The notes beneath the pieces are model-generated. The model searched no databases. It was not told the DNA's origin and worked only from the letters and a program-made list of their open reading frames with translations. The position numbers and the translations under genes are program-made. A stretch of DNA of 64,000 bases from Alkaliphilus metalliredigens QYMF. GTDB taxonomy: Bacteria; Bacillota; Clostridia; Peptostreptococcales; Natronincolaceae. The stretch covers positions 186,001 through 250,000 of the forward strand of contig NC_009633.1 in assembly GCF_000016985.1 (NCBI RefSeq). Direction: 5' to 3'. Position 1 is the stretch's first letter, and each line of letters opens with the position of its first letter. Positions 25,383 to 34,776 of the stretch are shown here, in pieces.

Positions 25383-27587
25383 GTGAAGAGAAAATTAGCT
25401 TTATTATTAGCGCTTGTAATGGTAATTTCTATGATCCCAATGTCAGCATTTGCTGCATCAGGAAACACAGAAACCATTATTAGGGGCGGAGTGCCAAGAG
25501 TGGCAGATGATTATGACAGTGAAGTTAGAAGAGGTGAATTTACAAGCCTAAACTCTATAATCATTAGACAGGACAATTATTCAGTAGACGCAACAAATTT
25601 TCAATTAAGAATTGAAAATGGTAGTTGGTCTGGCAATGCTGCATACTCCGTGACAGACGGTGTGTATGGAGTGGATCATGATGGAGAGTACAGCATAGCT
25701 AGTAGAACTGATAGAGTGCTAGACATCCAACTAGACAGAGCGATCACTAGCGGCAATGATTTTGAAATGCCTCTATACTTTAAGGCAGACGGTTCAGGTC
25801 CTGTAAGAGTAACTGTTGATCCATTAGACAGTGGTATTACAGGTGGAACATTTACAGTAGCGAACACTGCTGCAGGTGCAACTATTACAACAATCGATGA
25901 TGTAATTACATTTAGCGAAGTAGGTTCATTAGATCCGATTCGTATCGAAGAAACTTCTATGGGATCATTAGGTGAGGGAACTCACAGAGTTAGACTAAGA
26001 TTACCATCTAACTTCGAGTGGACTGGATCAGAACCAACAGTTAGATTCATTAATGGTTTAAATGGAAAAGCAAGTGATAACGTAACTCGTTATGATGGAC
26101 AACGAGATTTAGAGATTGAAATCACAATCGATGAACAAAGCAGAACAAGAGGTGCAATCTTAATTGAAGGTGCACAAATTTATGCTACAAGTGCTGCAAG
26201 AGAAGGCGATGTAGAAGTAAGAGTTTCTGGTGGAGATGTAACTTCTGAAACTTTCTTAGTAGCTAAATATTCAGATTTTGACGTTACAGTAAAAGCTGAT
26301 GGTGAGCCAGCTGAATTAATCTCTGGTAGATTTGAAAGTAATTTTGATGATGAAGCTCATGAATTACAAACTTTAGTTATTGAAGAAGAAGTAAGAGATG
26401 CTCTATTAAATAACAGAAGAACAACTGTTGAATTACCAAGCTGGGTAAAAATACTTGGTGTAGATGTAGATGTTTCAGGTGGAGATAGTAACATTACTTT
26501 CCATGGCGTTGAAGATGACAATGAAGACCGAATTGAAAATGTAAGATCAGGGCTATATATCTTTGAAGAAGAAGACCGTGGTTCAAATGATATCGAATTT
26601 ACCATCGATTCAGATTCTAGTGATGAAACAAAAGTTGAATTAACATTCTACGTATCTGTTCAAGCTTCAAGAGAAGGCGATATCGAAGCAGTCGTTTCTG
26701 GTAGAAGTGGTGCTGAAGGTACAGTAGTACTTGGTACAGCTAGAAAAGCTGTTGATTTTGAAGTAGTAGGTGCAGTAACTACATTAGATATCGGAACAAA
26801 AGGACAACCAATTCCTGATATGATAATTAGTGAAATTGATGCAGAAGATATTCTAGAAGGTGAATTAATTGTCAACTTATCAGGTGGAGTTACTTGGGAT
26901 GACTATACAGTAACTGTAGTTGACGGTGACTTAGAAATTGATGATGTAGATGACAGTAACAACCAATTAATCCTTACGTTTACAAACTCAGATACGAGTT
27001 CAGTGCCAAGCACAATCGAAATCACAAACGCAGCTATTAACGTAGACAGAACTCCTGCTGACGGTGCAGTAAATGCAAGAATAGCTGGAGATGCTGTAAG
27101 ACCAAACTTTAGTTCTGCAAATGGCGCAACTGATGAAGGATACTTTGATACTGGTTGGGTTCACTCTGTTAAAATAGCAGATATCCTTGCTGGAGGAGTA
27201 GCTCCTGGAACAGATATGCCAAAAGTTGTATTAACAATTGGTTCTTCAACATTCACAGTAGATGGAAATGCTGAAGTAGCTCCAGCTGCTCCATACATTG
27301 ATGCACAAAACCGTACAATGCTACCATTAAGCATTATCGGAAGAACATTAGGTGCAGAAGTTGATTGGAACGAAGCATCAAGAACTGTTCTTGTAACAAA
27401 AGGAAGCGATAGAGTATTATTCACAATCGGAAGCGACGCAATGGTTGTAAATGGTATGAGCATTCCAATGAGATCACAAGCTGTAATCACAGGAGATAGA
27501 ACGTTTATTCCATTAAGAGACTTAGGAATTGCTCTAGGCGTAGATGTACAATGGGATGAAGCAACAAGAACTGTAACAATTAACTAA
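25383..27587 (+). CDS. Probable major S-layer protein with C-terminal stalk domain
   Basis: The protein has 734 residues. The GTG at 25383 follows AAGGAGGG by eight bases and begins a clear signal peptide (KRKLALLLALVMVISMIPMS, ending AFA). An in-frame reading upstream to 25248 lies in the leader and is rejected. The mature chain is acidic, Thr/Val/Gly-rich and beta-like, with few Cys. Its last 120 residues are a copper-amine-oxidase-N (stalk) domain: RTMLPLSIIGRTLGAEVDWN, then RTFIPLRDLGIALGVDVQWD, ending RTVTIN. Stalk domains replace SLH motifs as wall or fibre modules in many alkaliphilic clostridia. The dual promoter, structured leader, strong terminator and a shift to strongly biased codons (TTA, AGA, ACA, GTA) point to very high expression. 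Identity as the main S-layer protein is inference. Confidence 0.75.
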   Translation: MKRKLALLLALVMVISMIPMSAFAASGNTETIIRGGVPRVADDYDSEVRRGEFTSLNSIIIRQDNYSVDATNFQLRIENGSWSGNAAYSVTDGVYGVDHDGEYSIASRTDRVLDIQLDRAITSGNDFEMPLYFKADGSGPVRVTVDPLDSGITGGTFTVANTAAGATITTIDDVITFSEVGSLDPIRIEETSMGSLGEGTHRVRLRLPSNFEWTGSEPTVRFINGLNGKASDNVTRYDGQRDLEIEITIDEQSRTRGAILIEGAQIYATSAAREGDVEVRVSGGDVTSETFLVAKYSDFDVTVKADGEPAELISGRFESNFDDEAHELQTLVIEEEVRDALLNNRRTTVELPSWVKILGVDVDVSGGDSNITFHGVEDDNEDRIENVRSGLYIFEEEDRGSNDIEFTIDSDSSDETKVELTFYVSVQASREGDIEAVVSGRSGAEGTVVLGTARKAVDFEVVGAVTTLDIGTKGQPIPDMIISEIDAEDILEGELIVNLSGGVTWDDYTVTVVDGDLEIDDVDDSNNQLILTFTNSDTSSVPSTIEITNAAINVDRTPADGAVNARIAGDAVRPNFSSANGATDEGYFDTGWVHSVKIADILAGGVAPGTDMPKVVLTIGSSTFTVDGNAEVAPAAPYIDAQNRTMLPLSIIGRTLGAEVDWNEASRTVLVTKGSDRVLFTIGSDAMVVNGMSIPMRSQAVITGDRTFIPLRDLGIALGVDVQWDEATRTVTIN

Positions 27588-27628
27588 GTTTAACACTTAG
27601 ATAAACCATAAGATGAACATAAAAAGCA

Positions 27629-27650
27629 GGCTCCTTCGGGAGCCTCTTTT
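27629..27650 (+). terminator. Terminator of the S-layer gene
   Basis: GGCTCC-TTCG-GGAGCC is followed by TCTTTTT. The UUCG tetraloop makes this a very stable stem. Confidence 0.92.
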
Positions 27651-27737
27651 TATAAACATAATTAAATTAATGTTGAAGGATTGCTCAATGAAAAAGGAAA
27701 AACGTAGACGTTATTTCCTTATAAGAGGAGGATTGTT

Positions 27738-28517
27738 ATGAAATTTAAAAAGTGTAGTCTCTTTGTTGCAGGCATATTAATTGGTGGCATTTCTATGCTA
27801 GGATTAACTGTGTATGGTGATATAGCTAACCAAGTAACAGCTCATTTAGCATCACATATTACATTTGAATTTGATGGTGTAATGAAACCAGTGCCACGGG
27901 GATATACTACCCTTTCCTATGAAGGAAGAACCTATGTGCCTGCTCGATTTATTGCAGAGGGCTTAGGAGCTGAGGTAGTATGGGATGAGGCTGATCAAAA
28001 TATTATTATTACAGGTCCAGAGAAAGAGGAATTAAAAGAACCTGAAGAACAGAAACCTGATTTGTCAGAAGATGAAATGACAGGTGAAGAAGAGCAAGAG
28101 GAAGAAGAGCAAGAAGAGCAAGAGGAAGAAGAGACGAGAATAATATACGACGCCTTACCAATCACCTATTATGATGGAGATATCCGATTGAGAGTACAGA
28201 CCATTGTCATAGATGATGATCAAACTAGAGTTTTTGTATCTCTTCTTAATGAAGGCAATGTGTCTATACAATTAGATCAAAGTGCGACTGTGATTACCAT
28301 AGATGGGAAAGAATATAAACAATTAGATACGAGGATAGTAAATCCCTATGTATCCGCATGGTATAATGATATAAGAAAAGATGATAATGTAGACAGCCTT
28401 GTGCGTATGCCTGTCATACCGGAGGATACAGAGAAGCTGACAATCAAGTTCCTAGTGAGAGAAAATACCTTGCACGCTCCACAAGAAAAAGAAGTTGTTT
28501 TTGATATTAAGTTGTAA
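27738..28517 (+). CDS. Exported stalk-domain protein with acidic linker
   Basis: The protein has 259 residues. The N-terminal helix (LFVAGILIGGISMLGLTVYG) is a signal peptide or anchor. Residues about 45-90 hold a single stalk half-domain (YEGRTYVPARFIAEGLGAEV). A very acidic, Glu-rich low-complexity linker spans about 95-130. The C-terminal 120 residues form a beta-sandwich-like domain (IRLRVQTIVIDDDQTRVFVS, then NEGNVSIQLDQSATVITI) resembling DUF4352-like extracellular domains; that match is tentative. It follows the S-layer gene behind a terminator and starts with ATG after AGAGGAGGA. Probable surface accessory protein. Confidence 0.75.
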   Translation: MKFKKCSLFVAGILIGGISMLGLTVYGDIANQVTAHLASHITFEFDGVMKPVPRGYTTLSYEGRTYVPARFIAEGLGAEVVWDEADQNIIITGPEKEELKEPEEQKPDLSEDEMTGEEEQEEEEQEEQEEEETRIIYDALPITYYDGDIRLRVQTIVIDDDQTRVFVSLLNEGNVSIQLDQSATVITIDGKEYKQLDTRIVNPYVSAWYNDIRKDDNVDSLVRMPVIPEDTEKLTIKFLVRENTLHAPQEKEVVFDIKL

Positions 28518-28932
28518 AGTAAAGATAAAATAAAAAGATAAAGAGTATGCATATCATTTCATTTATCCCTTAAAAGGCAAATGCAACTGGATCATTGGTT
28601 GTGCTTTATAAGGGTTTTATTTTTTGACATAAACATTACGGAACCATTAACAATTTATTAAAAAATGATATAAATATTGAACATTGGACTTTTTTAAAAT
28701 ATAATAGAAACTATAAATAGGATTAAAGGATGATAAGGAAGAAGTGATACATAGAACGAAGTAATGGAGTGAGGATATTTTAAGAATAACTAAGAAATAA
28801 TCAGATAAAATAATGAGGAGGTGATAGATCGAGATGTGAATAAAGCAGTAAGGTAAAAGTACATATGAGTTACACAAAACCATGTTAACTATTTATCTAT
28901 AAAAAGTAAAGTGAAAATGAGGAGAGAAAAAG
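28518..28932 (+). promoter_or_regulatory. Terminator, promoter and long leader before the TolC-like gene
   Basis: CCCTT (28567-28571) through AAGGG (28610-28614) encloses a longer imperfect stem followed by TTTTATTTTTT, a terminator for the preceding gene. TTGAAC (28677-28682), a 17-bp spacer and TATAAT (28700-28705) form a promoter. The leader is about 220 bases and contains GAGGAGGTGAT (28815-28825), a near-perfect ribosome site followed only by a minimal reading frame (GTG at 28836, stop at 28854-28856). The gene proper starts at 28933 with its own GAGGAGAG site. Confidence 0.65.
28567..28626 (+). terminator. Terminator after the stalk-domain gene
   Basis: An imperfect stem closed by CCCTT/AAGGG, with inner pairs such as GCAAC/GTTGT, is followed by a T-rich tract (TTTTATTTTTT). 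Confidence 0.7.
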
Positions 28933-30078
28933 ATGAAAAACTACAAGAATTATGTGGCAGCTATGACATTAGGAGTATTACTGGCAAGCACAGGGTCAGG
29001 CTTAACTGTCTATGCAAATACCAATACACAACAAAACACTCTAAATGTAGAGGATCAAACAGAAGTGGAAGGTGAAGAAGCTTTTGTTTTAACCTATGAA
29101 GAAGCATTGGAAAAAGCATTGAAGCAAAGCTATGATCAAAAATCCTTAATGGAAACAATTGATCAGTTAGAGGAAATAAGAAAACAAGCAGCTCAAGGAG
29201 TAAGGTTCATTCCCTATGGTCCTCAGGGAGATGAACTGGCAATACGATCACTCTTTGGTTTGCGATCAACAGAGATCAATCTTCAAATGGCCAAAAAACA
29301 AGAAGTGACTCTAGAGGATATGTTGGCTTTTAAGGTAAGAACAGAATATGATGATATTGTGAAAAAAAAGAAGGAAATAGAGCTGCAAGTTAAAATGATT
29401 GAAAATGTAGAAAAGCAATTGCAACAGTTGTCTAGAAAAGCAGGAGTTGGTACCGCCAGTAATTATGAACATCAAGTGCAGCTAAACAAATACAACGAGG
29501 AAAACCAAAAGAAATCTGCATTAGAACAGGAGTTAGATAATCTCTATTTAAAGCTTAATACGACCATGGGTATTGATAGGACAGAAAGGTATGATGTAGC
29601 TTTAGAGAAAGAAGTAGAATGGATGGAAGATGTTAATGTGGACACGCATGCCAAAAGAATGAGAAGCCAGCACCCTTCTGTTTGGAGTCAGGAGCAACAG
29701 ATTAGATTGAATGAATTAGATATACAACTACACGTGTTTAATTCAAGCGATTCACCTTATGAAGCCAAAGAATCAGAACTGAGAAAATCTCAAATTGAAC
29801 TATCATCTCTAAAGGAAAATATTGAACAATCTGTTAAAAGTACTTATAATCAAATGAAACAGTTAGAAACTCAATATGAGACCATGAAGATTATGCTAGA
29901 GAAGGCTGAAAATGATCGGGATATGGCCCAGCTAAGATATGATGTAGGCATGGGAATTGCCCTAGATGTAGAGATGGCAGAAATGCCAGTAACCAGTATA
30001 AAAAACCAAATGGAAACCCTGTTAATTTCCTATGAGCAAGTTAGAATGATGTTTGAGAAACCGTGGTTAGTGGTATAA
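28933..30078 (+). CDS. TolC-like coiled-coil secreted protein
   Basis: The protein has 381 residues with a signal peptide (residues about 1-30, ending VYA). The rest is almost all long alpha-helix and coiled coil, arranged as in outer-membrane-factor (TolC/OEP) proteins: an opening LTYEEALEKALKQSYD, a pair of long helices with AKKQEVTLEDMLAFKVRTEY and YEHQVQLNKYNEENQ, and in the second half an ARLRY-like segment (MAQLRYDVGMG). The family normally forms the outer channel of RND and ABC exporters in cells with two membranes. The gene precedes a membrane-fusion lipoprotein and an RND pump, which supports the call. In a single-membrane cell it may form a wall-spanning tube or act only as a coiled-coil partner. 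It has its own promoter. Confidence 0.72.
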   Translation: MKNYKNYVAAMTLGVLLASTGSGLTVYANTNTQQNTLNVEDQTEVEGEEAFVLTYEEALEKALKQSYDQKSLMETIDQLEEIRKQAAQGVRFIPYGPQGDELAIRSLFGLRSTEINLQMAKKQEVTLEDMLAFKVRTEYDDIVKKKKEIELQVKMIENVEKQLQQLSRKAGVGTASNYEHQVQLNKYNEENQKKSALEQELDNLYLKLNTTMGIDRTERYDVALEKEVEWMEDVNVDTHAKRMRSQHPSVWSQEQQIRLNELDIQLHVFNSSDSPYEAKESELRKSQIELSSLKENIEQSVKSTYNQMKQLETQYETMKIMLEKAENDRDMAQLRYDVGMGIALDVEMAEMPVTSIKNQMETLLISYEQVRMMFEKPWLVV

Positions 30079-30407
30079 AAATGAATTAATTTAGAGTAGA
30101 GGGCTTGTTGTTTATAGCCCTTTAAACTTTAAAAAAATACTGGAATAAAGGTTATATACAGAGGGTATAAGTTTATGTTCAAACATAAATTTATACCCTC
30201 TTGAAGAGATACAAGGAAAATGTAATATATTATTAACTGTTTTTAAGCAGATTTAAGAAAAACATAATATATTATTAATTGATTTTGTACATAAAAGTAA
30301 TATATAATATGGTATAAATTGTATCGAACCGTCGGTCAGGTAAAAAAGTAGATTACTGACGATTTGGTAAAAAATTTTAATAAAACAAGATGTTGGAGGG
30401 AAATGAA
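30079..30407 (+). promoter_or_regulatory. Intergenic: hairpins, promoter and candidate TetR operator
   Basis: AGGGCT/AGCCCT (30100, 30116) is a weak terminator. A 20-bp stem with one G-U pair covers 30160-30201. AATATATTATTAA occurs twice, near 30222 and 30267. TTGATT-18 bp-TATAAT (30279-30308) is the likely promoter of the RND operon. Downstream, ACCGTCGGTCAG (30328-30339) and CTGACGATTTGGT (30356-30368) are an imperfect inverted repeat, well placed for a repressor such as the TetR protein encoded last in the operon. Confidence 0.6.
30160..30201. repeat. Near-perfect 42-nt inverted repeat
   Basis: AGAGGGTATAA-G-TTTATGTT faces AACATAAA-T-TTATACCCTCT with a two-base loop; the only non-Watson-Crick pair is G-T. 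No T-run follows, so it is not a classical terminator. Confidence 0.6.
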
Positions 30408-31619
30408 ATGACAAAAAAAGTAATTTATTTTTTATTACTCACACTGCTTTTAACAACTGTCTTAGTCGGTTGCAGTGGAGAAGAAGAGGCAACTACAATA
30501 CTAGAGGAAGAAGCCTATGTACCTGTAGAGGTTGAAAGAGCAGAAACCAAATATATCGGAAATGGTGTCAATTTAAACGGAAAAATACATGCCAATGATG
30601 AGGCCATGGTATTGCCCAAAATACCAGGACGTGTTACTTCTGTCAATGTGAAGTTGGGGGACTTTGTTCAAAAGGATAGTGTTTTATTTACCATCGATCA
30701 AAAAGATGTTCTGAGAAGCATAGAGCAGGCTGAACAATCCGTTAATTTAGCCCAAAGAAGTGTGGAGCAAGCAGAAAATGCTGTTGAGACCACTAAAATC
30801 AGCTTTGAAACCACAAAGGAAAACATAGAAAATGCTGAGATCAATTTACAAAGAACAAAGGAGCTTTTTGACGCGGGGGCTGCCTCAAGAAGCCAGTTGG
30901 AGCAAGCAGAATTAGCGGCTTCGAGAAGACCTTTAGAGACTGTTGAAAATCAAATCCGTCAAGCGGAGATAGGGTATCAACAAGCTCTAAATCAATTATC
31001 ACAGGCTCAAATAGGTTATCGACAAGCACAGGATGCCCTAGAGGACACAGTGGTGAGAGCACCAATGAGTGGTGTTATTTCAATCTTGAATGTCGTAGCT
31101 GGAGAGCTGGCAGGTGGGACACAACCATTGGCTACCATTGCTGATATTAATAGAGTTTATTTCCAAGTAGATGTAACGGAAAATATTGTAAACATGCTGG
31201 GAGATGGGCAAGAGGTAGTTGTTAATATCCCAGCAGCTTTAGAGGGGGAAATAATTGGAACCATTGATTTCATTAGTTCCACAGCAAATCCCAATACACG
31301 CCTTTATACGGTAAAAGTAAATATAGATAACCAAGAACGTAAGATTAGAACAGGTATGAGTGGCTCCATGGACTTAGATTTAGATGGTAGAGATAATGTG
31401 TTAGTAATTAATAGTAGAGCCGTTCTGAATCAAGAAGGAGAAGATATTGTATTTGTTGTGGAAGAGGACCATGCTATTGAAAGGCAAGTCGTACTAGGCA
31501 TGAACACTGGAGCGGAAGTAGAGATCGTAGAAGGATTAAGGGAAGGAGAGAGCGTAATCGTTAAAGGACAGCAATATGTAGTAGATGGAGAACGAGTTAA
31601 GATTGTAGGAGGTGAATAA
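30408..31619 (+). CDS. RND membrane-fusion lipoprotein (HlyD/AcrA family)
   Basis: The protein has 403 residues. The start at 30408 follows GGAGGG; the ATG at 30390 precedes that site. The lipobox LVGC at residues about 17-20 marks a lipoprotein anchored outside the cytoplasmic membrane. The order is the family standard: barrel-sandwich half (MVLPKIPGRVTSVNVKLGDF), coiled-coil hairpin at about 100-215 with AQRSVEQAENAVET, second half (VVRAPMSGVISILNVVAGEL), beta-barrel and a C-terminal membrane-proximal domain (RAVLNQEGEDIVFVV). It couples the RND pump to an outer component. The RND gene starts four bases after its stop, so they are co-translated. Confidence 0.92.
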   Translation: MTKKVIYFLLLTLLLTTVLVGCSGEEEATTILEEEAYVPVEVERAETKYIGNGVNLNGKIHANDEAMVLPKIPGRVTSVNVKLGDFVQKDSVLFTIDQKDVLRSIEQAEQSVNLAQRSVEQAENAVETTKISFETTKENIENAEINLQRTKELFDAGAASRSQLEQAELAASRRPLETVENQIRQAEIGYQQALNQLSQAQIGYRQAQDALEDTVVRAPMSGVISILNVVAGELAGGTQPLATIADINRVYFQVDVTENIVNMLGDGQEVVVNIPAALEGEIIGTIDFISSTANPNTRLYTVKVNIDNQERKIRTGMSGSMDLDLDGRDNVLVINSRAVLNQEGEDIVFVVEEDHAIERQVVLGMNTGAEVEIVEGLREGESVIVKGQQYVVDGERVKIVGGE

Positions 31620-31622
31620 TAG

Positions 31623-34600
31623 ATGAGCTTATCAAAAATAGCAGTAAATAAACCCGTCACGACGGCCATGTTGATGCTGGTAATATTATTACTAGGAGGC
31701 ATTTCTTTAGCTCGATTGCCATTAGACTTGATGCCCGATATAGAGATACCAGTAGTTATCGTGACTACCAGCTATTCAGGGGTAGGCCCCCATGAAATGG
31801 AAAACTTAGTTACGCGACCAATAGAAGACACTGTAGCCACTGTGTCTGATTTAGAAGCTGTAACCTCTGTATCTTCACAAGGGAGTTCCATGGTGATGGC
31901 ACGGTTTGATTTCGGTACAGACATGGATTTTGCAGCCTTGGAAATGAGAGAAAAGGTCGATATGGCAAGGGGCAGACTGCCGGATGGGGCAACATCCCCC
32001 ATGGTAATGAAGCTTGACCCAAATGCCATGCCAGTTGTGATGCTATCTCTATCCAATGGGGCTGATCTCTTCGAACTACAGACATTAGCCGAAGACACCA
32101 TACAGCCAAGATTAGAAAGGATCAGTGGTGTTGCTTCAGTCAGCATCATAGGGGACTATACCAATGAAATCGAAATAAAGGTAGATCAACAGCAACTAAA
32201 TGCCTACGGTATTGGAATCGATCAATTAACCCAAGTAATAAGTGCCTCTAATATGAATATGCCCGGTGGAACCGTAGAAAGAGGGGCTGAAAAATTAACC
32301 ATCAGAACGATGGGTGAATTTGAAACCGTAGAGGAAATTGGAGAATTGCCAATCACACTACCTTCAGGCTCTATTATTCGATTGAAGGATGTAGCGGCGG
32401 TAGAGGTTATTCAAAAGGAAATATCAACAATATCTAGAACAAATAGTCAAAATGGTATCGGGATTCAAATCCAAAAACAATCAGGAACCAATACTGTTCA
32501 AGTTGCTAACTCAATTGACAGGGAAGTAGAAAAACTACGGGCAGAGCATCCTGAGTTTGAATTGATCACCATTATGAATCAAGCAGAATATATCCAAGAC
32601 TCCATCACAAGTGTAGCTAAAAATGCTGTAGTAGGTGGATTATTAGCTGTTTTGGTATTATATGTATTTTTGAGAAATATTGGTAGTACATTGATTATTG
32701 CAACAGCGTTACCTATCTCCATTATTGCAACATTCGTACTGTTATACTTCAATGGGATTACACTAAACATGATGACACTAGGAGGGCTAGCCCTTGGAGT
32801 CGGGATGCTGGTGGATAACGCCATTGTTGTACTAGAAAATATTTATCGTTATAGATCAGAGGGTCATTCTCGAAAGGATGCAGCCATAGAAGGAGCGAAG
32901 GAAGTTTCAATGGCAGTGAGTGCCTCTACACTTACGACCATTGCCGTGTTTATGCCGATCATCTTTGTAGGAGGGATAACCTCGATTCTATTCGGTGAAT
33001 TTGCCATGACGGTTGCGTTGTCCTTAGCAGCTTCTTTACTGGTGGCATTAACTTTGATTCCAATGCTATGCTCTAAGATTTTAAAGGTGGAGACTGCAGT
33101 GGTAGGGAAGCCAACAGAAGGCATGAAACCCAAGAAAAAAAGGCGATTTCCAGGTTTTTATGAAGCCTTTGACCGTGGGTTTGAAGCATTAGAACAAACC
33201 TATAAGAAAGCATTGGGCTGGGGTTTGAGACACAGAAAATCAACTGTTCTATTAGCTATACTGATATTTGTAGGAAGTGTTTCTTCCGTGTTCTTTGTAG
33301 GGGTAGAGTTTATGCCTTCTGCAGACCAGGGAGAAATCAGTATTAATGTTACCTTGCCAACGGGATCACAATTATATGAAACAGATGATGTGCTCAAACA
33401 AATAGAAGCGTTAATTGAACCCCTAGAGGAGATCGAGATTACTTCTACCACGGTAGGTGGTGGCGGCGGCCTAGGAGGAGGACTCATGGGAAGCAGTGAA
33501 AACCAAGGAAGCATGACTGTTATGCTCCTAGGGCTTAGCGAGCGAAGTCGAAGTGATGTTGAGGTTGCCGATGAGATAAGAGATCTTGCTAAGGATATTG
33601 CCGGGGCGGAAATTTCTGTATCGACGGCCGATGGAATGGCTATGGGAGGTTCGCCTATTGAAATTAAAGTAAAAGGTGATGATCTAACTGTTTTAGAGGG
33701 AATTACCGATGACTTTAGGAGATCGATCAGACAGGTAGAGGGAACACGAGATGTAGAAACTAGTTTTACAGAAGGAATACCGGAGCTTCAGATTCACATT
33801 AACAAGTATGAGGCATCTACCTATGGATTGACCACTGCCCAGGTGGCCAATGCCGTTAGAAGCTTTGCCTTTGGTAACACTGTTTCACAGTTTAGAGAGA
33901 GTGGAGACGAAACAGATATTGTCATCAGAGGAGAAGAAAGTATCAGACAAGATTTAGCAAACCTAGAGCAATTAAGCATTCAGACCCCAATGGGAGGGAC
34001 AGTGCCATTAAACCAAGTAGCAGACATACACATTACCCAGGGGCCTACCGCTATTAACAGGGAAGATCAACAGAGGTTAGCGACGGTGACCAGTGACATT
34101 AGTGGTAGAGATCTAGTGAGTGTAACCCGGGATATTGAAGCACTATTAGTTGAATACGAAATGCCTGAGGGATACCTCTATGAAATTGGAGGAGAAAATG
34201 AGCAATTAGAAGAAACATTTGCCGATTTGATTTTAGCTGTTGTCTTGGCTGTCGTATTGGTATATATGATTATGGCGTCACAGTTTGAGTCTTTAATGCA
34301 TCCATTTACCATTATTATGTCTGTGCCATTGGCCTTCTCGGGAGGATTATTAGCTTTATTCATCACGGGAAGAACGTTAAACGTAACTGCATTCATAGGA
34401 CTCCTAATGCTGGCGGGAATTGTTATTAACAACGGCATTGTGCTAGTGGATTATATCAACACCCTTAGAAGCTCAGGCAAGGAGAGAAGCGAAGCGATCC
34501 AAATAGCAGGTCCTGTAAGACTAAGACCTATTTTAATGACAACATTGACGACAACATTAGCCATGGTACCTTTAGCACTTGGTATAGGGGAAGGAGCAGA

Positions 34601-34772
34601 GATGCAAGCACCGATGGCGACCACTGTAATTGGTGGATTATTACTGTCAACCGTATTAACCTTACTGGTTACACCAGTTATTTATACATTAATGGATGAT
34701 TTCTCTGCAGCTGTGAAAAGGAAATTGAAAGGAAAAGATAAAACAGCGATTTCTAGTCAAAAATTGGGGTGA
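31623..34772 (+). CDS. RND-family efflux transporter (AcrB/MMPL type)
   Basis: The protein has 1049 residues, the usual RND length. It shows twelve membrane helices in two halves, each after a large extracytoplasmic loop. The N-terminus has KPVTTAMLMLVILLLGGISL and LPLDLMPDIEIPVVIV. Helix 4 carries GVGMLVDNAIVVLENIYRY, with the proton-relay Asp. The second half has DYINTLRSSGKERSEAI and RPILMTTLTTTLAMVPLALG. It exports drugs, lipids or other amphiphiles using the proton gradient. A Gly-rich segment (GGGGGLGGGLMG) near residue 615 in the periplasmic loop is unusual. The AGGAGGTGA site gives efficient translation. Substrate unknown. Confidence 0.95.
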   Translation: MSLSKIAVNKPVTTAMLMLVILLLGGISLARLPLDLMPDIEIPVVIVTTSYSGVGPHEMENLVTRPIEDTVATVSDLEAVTSVSSQGSSMVMARFDFGTDMDFAALEMREKVDMARGRLPDGATSPMVMKLDPNAMPVVMLSLSNGADLFELQTLAEDTIQPRLERISGVASVSIIGDYTNEIEIKVDQQQLNAYGIGIDQLTQVISASNMNMPGGTVERGAEKLTIRTMGEFETVEEIGELPITLPSGSIIRLKDVAAVEVIQKEISTISRTNSQNGIGIQIQKQSGTNTVQVANSIDREVEKLRAEHPEFELITIMNQAEYIQDSITSVAKNAVVGGLLAVLVLYVFLRNIGSTLIIATALPISIIATFVLLYFNGITLNMMTLGGLALGVGMLVDNAIVVLENIYRYRSEGHSRKDAAIEGAKEVSMAVSASTLTTIAVFMPIIFVGGITSILFGEFAMTVALSLAASLLVALTLIPMLCSKILKVETAVVGKPTEGMKPKKKRRFPGFYEAFDRGFEALEQTYKKALGWGLRHRKSTVLLAILIFVGSVSSVFFVGVEFMPSADQGEISINVTLPTGSQLYETDDVLKQIEALIEPLEEIEITSTTVGGGGGLGGGLMGSSENQGSMTVMLLGLSERSRSDVEVADEIRDLAKDIAGAEISVSTADGMAMGGSPIEIKVKGDDLTVLEGITDDFRRSIRQVEGTRDVETSFTEGIPELQIHINKYEASTYGLTTAQVANAVRSFAFGNTVSQFRESGDETDIVIRGEESIRQDLANLEQLSIQTPMGGTVPLNQVADIHITQGPTAINREDQQRLATVTSDISGRDLVSVTRDIEALLVEYEMPEGYLYEIGGENEQLEETFADLILAVVLAVVLVYMIMASQFESLMHPFTIIMSVPLAFSGGLLALFITGRTLNVTAFIGLLMLAGIVINNGIVLVDYINTLRSSGKERSEAIQIAGPVRLRPILMTTLTTTLAMVPLALGIGEGAEMQAPMATTVIGGLLLSTVLTLLVTPVIYTLMDDFSAAVKRKLKGKDKTAISSQKLG

Positions 34773-34776
34773 AGAG

